From assembly GCA_002335605.1 (NCBI GenBank), contig BEDY01000001.1, positions 1,426,001 to 1,490,000 of the forward strand: 64,000 nucleotides of DNA. Reading direction: 5' to 3'. The DNA is from Prillingera fragicola. Lineage: Eukaryota > Basidiomycota > Tremellomycetes > Trichosporonales > Trichosporonaceae. A model generated the notes under the pieces. It was not told the DNA's origin and searched no databases. It saw only the letters and a list, made by a program, of their open reading frames with translations. This document shows, in pieces, positions 11,531 to 22,551 of this stretch. Position 1 is the stretch's first letter; every line of letters begins with the position of its first letter. The position numbers and the translations under genes are program-made.

Positions 11531-11845
11531 TATATCAGTGCGCTGGCACACGAGACAAGTGCAATGACAAGAGTGCGTATATGGACAGAGAAAGAGCCTG
11601 TTCAGGTTCACGACTCGGAAGCGGCCGTGGCCGTGGCCCGAGGGGCTTGTTGACAACTCGTAGGCGAGATGATGGAGGAATGTTCGGCGTCATGATCGGC
11701 TAACTGGCCGATAACGACGCAACCAGGTCCACCCGCACTGCTCTGCCACTAAACACACCATGCCAGATATTATACATGGTGCCCATGGCCCGCATCTCGA
11801 GAGATCACGAGAGAATAAAGTGCTTGCACAATCAATGGCGCGATG
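11531..11845. other. Short spacer between the fusion esterase and ARP6
   Basis: About 315 bp holding the promoter of the fusion esterase gene and the 3' region of ARP6, both on the minus strand. No additional coding or RNA feature is recognisable. Confidence 0.4.
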
Positions 11846-13671
11846 TTACAAACGAACGCCACCCAGCAACCCACCCTCCTGGGCCCTCCTCCGTCGTCCA
11901 CCCCAGTTACCACTGGTGACCTCCTGCTCCTCCCCGCCACGTTTCCTTCCCCTGCCCTTGATGTTATCCAAACCCATAGCGTATCGCAGCTCCTGCTCTT
12001 CCTCGTCAATATCCTCGTCGCCACCGCCGCTTCGTGAGAAGCCCGGTGGGTTGATATTGTAGGACGGGCCACCGAACTTGCGACGGCAGATCCCCGAGCC
12101 GTGCTCGAGGTACTCGGCTCGCGAGACTGTGTACGACTGGAGGTAGACATCATTGCCAGCAAGGGCAGCAGCAGCTTGATACGGTGCACTGGCAGGCCTG
12201 AGATTCTTAGACCTGTCATGCCATGTAGAACTCACTCAAAGACCTCGTATATTCCAACATCATAGTCTTGAGGACACAATGAGCGCAGCTCTCTCTCCCT
12301 ACAACGTTAGCCCCCCATCGCTTCCCACGTGCTTACAATCGCTCTCCAAGGGCCTCTATATTTCCCAAGCCGCCCACAACGCCAATGTGAGCCCAGAACA
12401 TCCCTTGCAGCTCGGGTGGCATGCACGAGATGACATAAGCAACTGTCTCTGCCAGACCAGTCTGCTGAATGCCTGGGCCGGTCAGCATGTGACAAAGAGC
12501 CAATGGCAACCCACCAATATCTGAAGGGTTATAGAGGAGCTCTGGACCGGAGAACCGCTCGTTTCCCATCCACAGAACCTGCTCCTCCTCCTCGCCAGCG
12601 TTCCGCCTAGCTTTCGGCGCTACAGCCTCAAGATCCTGATCAGGCTGTTCTGGGGCTTGAACGGCGTTTGGTCCTGAGCGAATGTAGCCTTCACGCGACA
12701 CAGACTTGGCGGAGAAGTCTGGCAGGACATACTCCTGTACAATAGGGTTGGATCTGGGGTTGCGGCTGGGCTGTCAGAGGTCATTCACAGGGGGTATAGA
12801 GCACTCACTTGCACTTGTCAAGATCCCCCTTCCAATCCATTGAGACGTATCCGCATGCCTCACGAACAGCGTTGACGACATATGTCTGGTCAAGCATGTT
12901 CCACTGGCGGAAAGATATGAGATGCTTGAGATGATTGGTGAGCAGCTTGCCACCCACGTCAATGCGTTTGACGTGCTCCCAAATCACTTCGCCATTGCGA
13001 ATCGGTACGACATGCGAGTAGGAGTAGCCGACATCGACGACGACGAGACACTCTGGGGGCACGTCGTCTTCATTGCTGAACATTCCGCCATATGGAACAA
13101 GCGATGCAGCTACATGATCAGATAGTTCTCCCAGACTGACTCACGTGTACACCGGTAGTAGCTCGCAAACTCCCATTCCTCAAATACCATCTGGTCATAC
13201 GTCTCGGCAATGTTGGGGAGGTTGAAGTACGGTTCTGTGACGAGCAACGACGTCTCTGGCGGCTTGATCTGACATGCTCAGTCTTACGTCCTCCCATTCA
13301 ACTCACATCCATGACGGCAGCCGAGAAGATGTGATCCCAGATGGTCTTCTCCGCGTCCCATGACACCAACATGCCCTGCCAGTCAGCTTCAACCTCCCAC
13401 CAGCTTACCGCCTACCCTTTCAAACGGCCGCCTGTATGACAGACCACTAAGGTCCCGACAATTGTCAATGTCATCAGAGACATACAGCCTTCGCTCGGCC
13501 TTCGATCGTACAATCGAGTTTGGAAAGAAGCTGCGACGCGTCAGATCATCTCTTAAGCCCACAGCACATGACCCACCGAGGCTCCCAGTCGACTCCGGCC
13601 ACACCCGCCTTGATATTGTACGCGCCGTTATCCAGAATCAGCACGGGCGTTGGACCGATTGGGTCTTCCAT
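11846..13671 (-). CDS. ARP6: Actin-related protein Arp6 (SWR1/SRCAP chromatin remodeller subunit)
   Basis: Nuclear actin-related protein of the SWR1 complex that deposits histone H2A.Z. The gene starts at [23 protein letters not shown] (ATG 13671), an actin-fold phosphate loop, and is split into several short exons. Arp6-specific blocks include [36 protein letters not shown] and [18 protein letters not shown], plus the C-terminal [17 protein letters not shown] and [19 protein letters not shown]. The last exon (12235-11846 region) carries the final actin-fold segment and then an Asp/Glu then Arg/Gly-rich extension of about 60 residues not found in human Arp6. Intron positions in the 12700-13600 stretch were not all resolved. 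Confidence 0.88.
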
Positions 13672-13938
13672 GGCGCGGCACGGGCAATGTTGTTGATTCT
13701 GAGGAATTGGGTGACGGCGAAATGAAAGTGAGCAACCTCCACTTCACATCCAGTTCGATTTGCTGCCGCGACGGCTGAGGCTCTTGAAGCCTGTGATGAA
13801 ACTATTGCTCCTGCACCACGCAGAAGCCTCGTTATAACATGCATCTCATATGCTAAGGATGATCTACGGTGGATAGCCTACTCACTCGCCGATATCGACA
13901 AGTCTTTTGGTGGGATAGGGTGGTGTTTCTGGCAACGC

Positions 13939-16900
13939 CTACGCGTTCTCAGCAGCTGCTTCAGCCTTGGCCTTTGCGGCTTTGGCTTTCTTTGCTCGCT
14001 TCTTGGCCGACTTGGACATGCCGGTGGTAGCCGCTACTGGCTCAGCAATGTCTTCGGCCTTCTCCTCTTCCGCATCCTCGATCTTGAGCTCATCGTCAGA
14101 CTCGGCAGGGGTGTCGACCAGGGCTGCGGCACTGGCGGCATCCGCATCCTCTGTGGGCTTCTCAGCCACGGGCGTCGGAGCCACCTCCGTTGCAACAGGC
14201 TCAGGAGGTGCATCCGCTGCGGGCTCAGGAACGACATTCTTCTCTGCGGGCGGCGGTGGCACTTCATCCACAATGGACTCGGGCGCTTCGTCTTTAGCCT
14301 CGGGTTCCGGGGAGGTTTCCTTGACAAGTGCCTCTGGTGCTTCCTCCTTGTCCACAGGAGCTGGTGCCTCCTCCTTTGCCACAGGAGCCGGTGCCTCCTC
14401 CTCAGCCACAGGAGCCTGTGTGTCTTCCTTGGCCGCAGAACCTGCCTCAACGGATGGAGCCTCTAAGGCAACCGCGACCGTGTCCTCCTTAACAGGGAGT
14501 TCCGGGGGTGGCGACTTTATAGGTGCCTCAGGTGGTGGAGGCGACTTGGATGGTATCTCAGGCGCAGGTGGCGAAGGCGCAGACTTGGTTGGCGTCTCGG
14601 GTGGCGGAGGAAGCTTGGCGACCTGGGCCACAGCAGGCGAGCCGTGCTGCGACGGTGACGGTGATCCGAACGAGGTACGCCTGTCGCCCGATGTGAGCTT
14701 CTCGACTGCCGATGACATGCGCTGCTCCAGGGACAACCGACCTGAGCGCTTGCGCTCAACCGTTGCCGGCGATGCCGAGACCATTGTTACTGGCAGAGTC
14801 GAAGCCGAGACACTGCGCTCCAGGGAGGAGCGCTGGTGCTCTATTGAGACCCGTTCCGGAGCACTCTCCTGCGCGGGGCGGTCCAATGACACCCTTTTCT
14901 CTTCAGCGGGCTCTTCAGTGAGGGCGGAAGGTGTGCCGTTCTCTGCGGGCGTATCCTCAGCAGCGGCTGCACCCTCAGTTGCAGCGTTAGCCTCGGCGGC
15001 GGCATTACTGCCTCGTCCCAGCATTCCGCGAACAGTCTCGCCAACGTTGCGCCGGGGAACAAGCTTCTCGCGTACAAGAGTTTCCAGTGACGCCGTTGTC
15101 GCACTGCTGGACTCGGAAAGTGGCGTGAGCCGGGCAACAATGACCTGAGCGTCGTTGAGCATGCTACGACGGTCAGTTCTAGGTCAAGTAAGGCTACCAT
15201 ATACTCACCGCTTTTTGGCGTCCTCGGTCTTGAGCTCCACCCTAGCGTACTCCTCGGTGAGACGGTGCACGCTCGCAGCGAGTACTTGTGACATTACCCG
15301 CTCGACAGTCGCGTGTGACAGATACTTGGACAGCACCTTGTGCAATGTCGCCGTCTCCTTGGTGAGCATGAGGGCGTACTGATTTGCCGTGGGTGGTCCG
15401 GGAGGAGTCGTGTCCCAGTCAATCTGCCTGAATTCTCCACAGTGGACAGCTAAGCGGTCGGCCATGATGGCGACGAGCTTGGAGTGAATCTCATTCTGGT
15501 GCTCCTGGTAGTCCCGCTTGAGCTTGTCAAACTCGATGAGCATGACCGCCTGCTTAGGGTTCAGGTGACGCCTGATGAACTCGCGGACGTAAGAAATAAG
15601 GGAGATGACGACGCTGAGTGATTGCGAGGCAAGGGCGAGGTGCTTGGCGGTGATATTCCTCAAGCCTGCGGAGCGCATGGCGCCAGCGCCGAGGACGACC
15701 TGGCATGTACGCGAGTTGAACGACTTGAGGAACTCGATGATGCGCGACATGACGTCGGTGACGACAAGCTCCAGGTTGACGACAATGGAGAGATAGTCGC
15801 CGAGAAGAACAAGCGACTCCGCCGTGGCCTTGACGACAAAGAATGGCTGATCCTCGATAATAAGGATCTTTGCCGAAGGTTTCGCGTCACCGTTAGTCGC
15901 CGCGCCGTTCGAGTCGCCATTCGACGGTCGTGGTGGGATGAAGCACTCGCCAGGATCTGAGACGGCTGCCCTGACCAAGCGATCGACAGTCTCCTGCACC
16001 TGCTGGCGGACGTCCACTTGTACCCAAGTCTCCTCCTCGACCAGCCTTGCCGACTGCTGCAATCGTTGTCCATGGTAGGCAACGAGAAAGTTGCGGGCCT
16101 GCGAGGCTGCAACACCTCGGAGCGCCACGATCATGCGCTTTGCCAGCGTCTCTGATTCGACGACAAACTTCCAGCTTTCGCCAAAGATTTCAACAAACTG
16201 CTCCAGCGTGAGAGCCGCGTGCTGCTCGCCGCGCACTGAGAGAATGATCGAGGCACGGTTGTTGGCAAGCTCACATGCAGAGGTGAGCACATCGGCAGGG
16301 TTAAACGGTGGCTCTGGAGTCTTTGCAGGCAAAGGCGGACCCGAACCGACGTTGGGTGATTGAACGCCAAGGGCGGGCAGGGATCTAAGAGTCAGCGCTG
16401 TTGACCACACCAGTACTCACCTGTTCTCCCTTAGGAAAGCGGCCATGTCCTCTCCCATCTTCTGAGACAGCTGGAGGCGCGCTAGCATCGACCTATACAT
16501 CTTCTGAGACAGCTTGACAAAGTCCGCGTGGTCGAGTGACTGCAGAGCCTGAGTGAGAGCTTGACCACGAGCCTCTCCGCCCTTGACTTCGGTAATTTTC
16601 GCGTCCACATCGGCGGGTTCTGACTCTGATTGGGACAACGGGAGGTGCTGACGCAATGCCTCGCGGATGGAGGTAGTCACTGCACCGCGCCACACACCGC
16701 CTAGCGTGTCCAGTCTGCCGCAACGGATTAAGCCTCCAAGCATCGGACCGACGGCTGCACGAAGGCTCTCTGGGTCAAACTCCTTGCCCTCGTCTGCCTC
16801 GGACAGGACCGATTGCAGAACGGAAGACAAGACACCCTCGAGCTGACCTGCAATGTTGGATGTGAGGAAGGCGATGACGGTCGGGAGGTTACCAAGGGCG

Positions 16901-18014
16901 GGCAGCGAAGTGAGAGGCAGAGGGGATGTTGAAGATTCTCCCTCTTGACCACTGTTGCGCTCCCACCACTTGACCACATCCTCGACGCAACCCAGCGCGC
17001 CTTCCCAATCTCCTCCGTCCGCAAGACTCTTGGCAATGCGTAGCAACTCATCCAGTTCGGCGATGCGCTTGATACCGCCCTCGGTCACACGCAACGTGCG
17101 CAGCTGCGCCTGAGCATCGATAATCTCCAGACCACGCTTGGCCTGCTTGCTTCCGACCTGCGTTAAAGACGACTTGAGGTCGGAAATGCGCGCGAGGCAT
17201 GATGCGGATTCTGAACTCAGATCCTGGAGATTTGAGAGTGCGGAGAAGAATGATGCCGAGCGGAGAGTAATCTCGTGCACGAGATGACGTTCCAAGTTGT
17301 CGAGGTGGGTAGAGAGAGTGTCTTGCACAGCCCCATCGCGCGTGTCGGACTTGGACATTGCACCGGCGCTGTCCATGACCTCTGCCCAAGTGGAAGGATT
17401 GGCAATGTCAAAGTTGGAGTTGAAGAAGAAGGACGGAATGTCATCCAAGCTGGGCAGGTCGGCCTTCGCGGCATTCTTGGCCTGGAGATCGATTTCTGAT
17501 GGGTGAGCCGTTCCCGAAGCTGCCTTAACGGCGGCCTGAGACTGAACAAACGTTTCGTAGAGGGGCGCAATTGACTTGAGATACGCGTCATAGTGAGAAG
17601 GAGGATGAGGTTTCGGAAGGATAGGAAGGGGCTGGCTGAGGGGCGGCAGTGGTTTCCGGCTTGCGCGCAGAGGATTTGCCCTCTTGGTGGGGTGAGCCAG
17701 CACGGTGGAAATGGCTGCGAAGAGTGTTAGTGAATCACACCAAGACGCTTGGGCCGCGCACCATTGAAACCGCGTTTGTCGACGCCGTCATCGACATGCG
17801 CGTCCACGCCAAGCTTCCAGGACACAATGTTGAGCGAGCTCGCGTCTGCTGGAGGTTCCCAGCCCAAGTCTCCGAAAGAAGTGTCAAGGACGCTGGCGGT
17901 GCCATCCATCTCAGAGAAAAAGGACTCTGATGCTGGAGGAGACGAGGGCACCGGCGTCGGGACGCCAGTACCGCTCGTGGGTGTGAACCCAAATGGAGAC
18001 GCCGTGTTGGACAT
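13939..18014 (-). CDS. VPS54: GARP complex subunit Vps54 with a long C-terminal extension
   Basis: Tethering subunit of GARP (Vps51-54), which captures endosome-derived vesicles at the trans-Golgi network. Four exons: 18014 to about 17763, about 17715-16430, about 16390-15215, and 15165-13939, roughly 1,310 aa. The N-terminal half has the Vps54 signature LPSLDDIPSFFFNSNFDI and the coiled-coil block with TLSTHLDNLERHLV and LLRIAKSLADGGDWEGAL. The third exon holds the C-terminal Vps54 domain (FGESWKFVVESETLAKRM, LVLLGDYLSIVVNLELV, LNPKQAVMLIEFDKLKRDY). The fourth exon, joined through CG|A ACT GAC, adds about 410 residues, mostly Pro/Glu/Ala-rich with repeats of EEAPAPV and ending in a Lys/Ala-rich run; yeast and human Vps54 (about 890-980 aa) lack this. 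It is head-to-head with ADE4. Confidence 0.88.
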
Positions 18015-18219
18015 GGCTTCTTCTACGCGGGCCGCATAGGACCGAAGAATAAGGGTCCCGTTGTGCGCGCGAGCGTTGGTTCAGTGTAGAGCGGTGAAGT
18101 TGCTGGAGAGATGTTGGTTGCTGATGGTGCTCTGTCGCGCGTTGAGATGCTGTATCGTGCATCGTGCTGGCCGCAGTCCGTAGGCCGACGACAGGCCTGG
18201 ACGGTTGGGCGGCAACTTT

Positions 18220-18227
18220 TTACGTAA
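18220..18227. promoter_or_regulatory. Palindromic TTACGTAA bZIP-type half-site pair
   Basis: Perfect 8-bp palindrome in the VPS54/ADE4 divergent promoter. Yap- and C/EBP-like bZIP factors bind TTACGTAA. Assignment to any factor here is inference. Confidence 0.25.
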
Positions 18228-18421
18228 TCCTGTTTTGATTGTCACGCGATGGGCGCGTGCTGAGCATGCGGCCAAAGCCGTATTAATAATATAACACGGT
18301 TGATTAGGCGTTATTAATCCCAAAAATTCCTGGTTGGCCGAGTTCCGGGCTAAGGGACCGTTGACCGGAATTTGTCGACGGACGTCCGTGGTGAATGATG
18401 TTAGCTTTCATGTATCTTCTT

Positions 18422-18428
18422 TGAGTCA
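18422..18428. promoter_or_regulatory. Gcn4/Cpc1-type site TGAGTCA upstream of ADE4
   Basis: Exact match to the Gcn4/AP-1 core TGA(G/C)TCA, 68 bp before the first base of the ADE4 start codon. Purine genes such as ADE4 are general-control (Gcn4) targets in Saccharomyces, so a basidiomycete Gcn4/Cpc1 site is plausible. A 7-bp site can occur by chance. Confidence 0.4.
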
Positions 18429-18495
18429 GCGCAGCAGCGTTAAAAGCTACTTTCTCTCTTGGTGTCTCTGTCAGACCTGTAAAAGTGCTCTAGAC

Positions 18496-20503
18496 AGTGA
18501 GTATTCCCTCTGACAATCGCGAAAAACACGTCTGACGCGTCACCAAAAGTGTGTGGAATTCTTGGTCTCGTCCTCCACGACCCTCTGGCCACCCAGACGT
18601 GCCAGGCCGGCACCGAGCTGTAAGTGCACGCTTTCACAAGTCTTTGGAGGCTGTTCATTGTGCTGACTAGTGTGCTAGCGCTGAGGGTCTTTCGCTTCTC
18701 CAGCACCGGTGAGTGTGCGCTAAGCGCCCGTTGGCCACCCAGGTGACTGACTTGAAATTAGTGGGCAAGATGCTGCTGGTATCGTGACCTGTGGTTCAGG
18801 CGGTCGTTTCTACCAGGTCAAGGCCAACGGCATGGTCCGTGATGTCTTTGACCCCTCCGCCATCGGTGGCCTCAAGGGCTACATGGGTGTCGGCCATGGT
18901 AAGTGGCACGAGCGCGCACGCGACGCTTGGTCATCGGTTTACTGACTCAAAATTAGTTCGTTACCCTACCGCCGGAAGTTCTGCCCACGCCGAGGCCCAG
19001 CCGTTCTACGTCAACTCGCCTTATGGCATCACCTTTGCGCATGTAAGTGATCAGCATATGGGGCCAGAAGATCAAGCAGGGTCAGGGCGATGCGGGGTAG
19101 ATGGGAGATCCGTGTACATCGGATCTTGTAACTTTGCTGACGTCTTCCCTCAGAACGGCAACCTAATCAACACCCCTGCTCTCCGCCAGCATCTCGATGC
19201 CGACGCCCACAGGCACATCAACACCGACTCTGACTCGGAGGTGCTTCTCAACATCCTCGCCGACAACCTCCAGCAGACTGGCAAGTTCCGTATCAACGAG
19301 GAGGATGTCTTCCGCGCCATCGGTGACCTCATGGAGCGTGCTCAGGGTGGTTACGCCTGTGTGGCCATGCTCGCTGGCTTTGGTCTCATTGCCTTCCGTG
19401 ACCCCAACGGTATTCGTCCCGCGGGTCTCGCTACCCGCAAGGGTGCCCGCGGCGGAACCGACTACCTCGTCGCCAGTGAGAGCATTGCTGCCCAGGCACT
19501 GTCCTTTGACGGCTGGGACGACATCAAGGCCGGTGAGGCCATCATCATCACTCGCGACGGTGGTTGCTTGAGGCGCACTGTTGCCAAGCCCGTGCCCTTC
19601 GCGCCCGACATTTTCGAGTACGTCTACTTTGCTCGTCCCGACTCTACCATCGACGGCATCAGCGTCTACCGCGCCCGTATGGCCATGGGAGACTACCTTG
19701 CCGAGGAGTGCAAGCGCGCGCTTGAGAAGGCCAACATCAAGATTGATGTTGTCATTCCTGTCCCCGACACCTCGCGTGTTGCCGCGCTCCAGTGTGCCCA
19801 GCACCTTGGCATCCCCTACCGTGAGGGCTTTGTCAAGAACCGCTACGTCGGCCGCACTTTCATCATGCCTGGCCAGACTCAGCGTCGCAAGAACGTTCGC
19901 CGCAAGCTGAATGCCATGCCCATGGAGTTTGCCGACAAGGTTGTGCTTCTCGTCGACGACTCTATTGTTCGTGGTACCACCTCGAAGGAGATTGTCCAGA
20001 TGGCCAAGGACGTTGGCGCCAAGAAGGTCATTTTTGCCTCATGCGCTCCCCCCATTCGCTACTCGAACGTGTACGGCATCGACATGCCCTCACCCCTGGA
20101 GCTTGTCGCCCACGGCCGTACCACTGAGGAGGTTGCCGAGCACATTGGCGCCGACCTTGTCATCTACCAGACACTCGATGACTTGGTGGCTTCTTGCCAG
20201 CAGTTCAACCCCGAGATCAAGCAGTTTGACTGCTCGGTCTTCACCGGCGAGTACGTCACCGGCGGCGTTGATGAGCGCTACCTTGAGCACATTGAGCGTC
20301 TGCGCAACGACAAGGCCAAGGCCAAGAAGACTGCTCTCAAGCTCGGTCTTGAGATCGACCCCGAGGCACCTACCAGCAGCGGACCCCCCAACGGCGCCGA
20401 CTCGCTCGTCGGCCTCCCCAACCACTCGCCCAAGCTCGGCGCCAGCGCCATGCCCTCGCCCAATGACACCGTTGGCCTCCACAACTCGTGGTACGGCAAG
20501 TGA
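18496..20503 (+). CDS. ADE4: Amidophosphoribosyltransferase Ade4 (first step of purine synthesis)
   Basis: Glutamine PRPP amidotransferase: PRPP + glutamine to phosphoribosylamine. Exons 18496, 18550-18619, 18679-18708, 18762-18898, 18957-19042 and 19154-20503 join in frame to 557 aa. The protein must begin MCGILGLV because Cys2 is the glutaminase nucleophile. No ATG directly precedes TGTGGAATT; A at 18496 followed by a GTGAGT...AAAAG intron and then TG at 18550 restores ATG-TGT. Glutaminase blocks LLQHRGQDAAGI, VRYPTAG and FAHNGNLIN follow. The transferase half has the PRPP loop VVLLVDDSIVRGTT and APPIRYSNVYGIDMP. The C-terminal 60 residues are Ser/Pro/Gly-rich. The intron at 19043-19153 is unusually long here and happens to be open in frame. 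Confidence 0.95.
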
Positions 20504-21277
20504 TCGCGCTCCATTTAGACAAGCTCTCTCCTGTACAGCAAAGCATAGAAATTCACAAAAACGCCCTCAAACACAAACTACAGCAGCCCCACGATTAGTG
20601 GACCCCACAGCTGCGCCTTTCCTAATTGACTGAAGGAGCGGTTGGCGCATCTGTTGTTATCATGGATACCCTGGAATGCATTCTGGTTTTGATGAACATT
20701 CGGGTGCCGCAGACGCGGGTTGATCTGGTAACAAATGGTCTGAACAGCCTGATCACAAGTGCGAATGCTGGCGCTCAACAACTTTGTCTGCTGCCTTCCT
20801 ATACTGAAACGCGGTGTGTGTGCTCGGCAATTCCACGTGTTTGACACAGAGTGACACTGCACGTAAGGGCGGGGACGCTGTTGAGGCTGTTTGGTGCCAT
20901 CTGGTACCGTAGACACATCCGCTCTGTTTCAGCCTCGGCATGCAGGTGATTTCTCTATTCCTCCGTGTCGACGCGTTCGACGCCGTGCCCCGTCGGTTGT
21001 ACCTGTCCACCTCAGTGAGCGTAGTCTATCAGTTAGGTGAGTAATTGAGCCGTGTGCTTCCGCTCCGCCTGCCTCCTCGACTGCGACAAAGCGGCGCCAT
21101 CAACGACGGCGTCCAGACACCTTGTGTCATCCATTGTCGGCGTGCTCACAGCAGTGGACGCCTGCTCTGACCCCGGCCCACCCTGCACGCCCTTTTCCGT
21201 TCATTTCCCGACTTGGGGTCTTGGCGTTATGCGCGCCAGGCGGCTGCACTCCTGTACACCATGCATTCGTCGTTGAT
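20504..21277. other. Convergent intergenic spacer
   Basis: About 770 bp between the ends of ADE4 and the complex I 24 kDa gene, both of which point into it. Frames here are short and mutually overlapping with no recognisable protein. I see only 3' UTR-type sequence. Confidence 0.4.
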
Positions 21278-22205
21278 CTATTGGAATTCCGGCAGGCAGT
21301 GCTCTCCGGGTCCGTAAGGCTTGCCAGTCAATGTTGTGAGGCCGGCCGAGTTCTCCGAGGTCTTGCGGCCGGTCTGGGGGCCAATCTTGGCCTTCTCACC
21401 CTTGGCCAGCGCGTCCAGAATCTTGACAGTCGTCTCGGGGGTAAGATCCTCGTAGTAGTCGTCGCCAATCTGCATCACTGCGCGGGGTTAGTGACCGGTG
21501 CGACTGGCAGGGGTAGGAGACTCACTGGGAGCGTTGCTGCACGCGCCAAGGCACTCGACCTCGATGAGACCAAACTTGCCGTCCTTGGTGTTCTGGCCAG
21601 CCTTGATGCCGAGGTGGTCCTCAATGGTCTTGAGGATGATGTTCGAGCCGCAGCCACCGAGCTGGCAGGGGGTGGTGGTGCAGAGCTGAACAAAGTTGGG
21701 GGCAACTGGTTCACGGTTGTACATGGTGTAGAAGGATGCGACCTGCAAAGGTCAGCCTGGTGCTCGATCCGAACTGCGAGTACACTCACCTCGTAGACAC
21801 GCATAGGGTTCATGTTGAGCAGCTTGGCAACGGCGTTCATCGCGCTAATGCTGACCCAGTCGTTGTTCTGACGCTGAGCAATGTCGAGAACGGGCATGAC
21901 GGCGGCCTTCTTGTACTGGGGAGGATAACGAGCGATAACCTTCTCAATCTGCTTCATGCTGTCGGCGTTGAACTCGAAGGGGATCGAGGCGTTGTTGTGT
22001 GCCGAGTCACGGTGCTGTGCAGGTTAGCATACAAGTCCATAGTGAGTCTATTTGTTGAGATTCCGTGTGTCCGAGTTGTTGGGTGGGCGGGACCTGTGAA
22101 ACGCACCATCATGAGGTTGTCGGACCGCCTAGCGCTGGACGACGAGAACGTCCTACGGCTGACCGCGCGCGAGGCGTTGGAGAGGGCGGAACGAATGGCC
22201 GACAT
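21278..22205 (-). CDS. NUO-24: NADH:ubiquinone oxidoreductase 24 kDa subunit (complex I)
   Basis: Peripheral-arm complex I subunit (NDUFV2/NuoE) that carries the N1a [2Fe-2S] cluster in the mitochondrial matrix. The ATG at 22205 opens a presequence rich in Arg/Ser/Ala ([20 protein letters not shown]). Further exons give [36 protein letters not shown] and the cluster-binding cysteines in [11 protein letters not shown] and [10 protein letters not shown], that is C-x4-C and C-x3-C, all four present. It ends at [11 protein letters not shown]. Introns interrupt after DNLMM, within VYEV|ASFY and after CSNAP. It is head-to-head with PRP16. Confidence 0.95.
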
Positions 22206-22551
22206 GGTGTATGGGGTGGAGGAGGAGTGAGGAGAGGTGTAGGAAGGTGCGGTCAGACTTGGCCCTCGGAGCTGTGGACGTCGCTGCCTGGGCTGATATT
22301 GCGACGAGATGGTTGGACAGCGAGCTCGCCTGGTTGTCAGGAATTATTTATCTGGTATTTCTGTTCTTTTCTCCCACTTTGCCACGTGGCTCTTCAAGTG
22401 TCGTCCGCCGCCACCCAACGCGATCGCGAATGTTGGCCATCATCAGCTGTATATCGTGCTGCTCGAGGAAGATCAAGAGTACACTGTTTTGTACTCTATC
22501 TCTCGCCTCGTGCTACTACAGCACCTTGAAGTATTCAAAACATTTATTTCC
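22206..22551. other. Divergent promoter NUO-24/PRP16
   Basis: A 346-bp gap between two divergently transcribed genes. A pyrimidine-rich stretch at about 22350-22380 precedes PRP16. No other feature is recognisable. Confidence 0.4.

Larger units (their letters stand above)
18015..18495. promoter_or_regulatory. Divergent promoter VPS54/ADE4
   Basis: A 481-bp divergent intergenic region. It contains a palindromic TTACGTAA at 18220-18227, an AT-rich core around 18275-18325 (rare in this GC-rich window), and a TGAGTCA at 18422-18428 close to ADE4. Confidence 0.5.

Noticed and set aside
13967..15148. A 393-codon open frame on the plus strand
   Set aside because: It is exactly antisense to the low-complexity VPS54 tail; its Ser/Ala/Gly-rich translation is the shadow of GC-rich Pro/Glu codons.
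19043..19153. In-frame insertion in Ade4 (continuous frame 18791-20503)
   Set aside because: The frame is open through the interval, but GTAAGT and CAG borders flank it and removal restores FAH|NGNLIN, the conserved glutaminase motif, so it is an intron.
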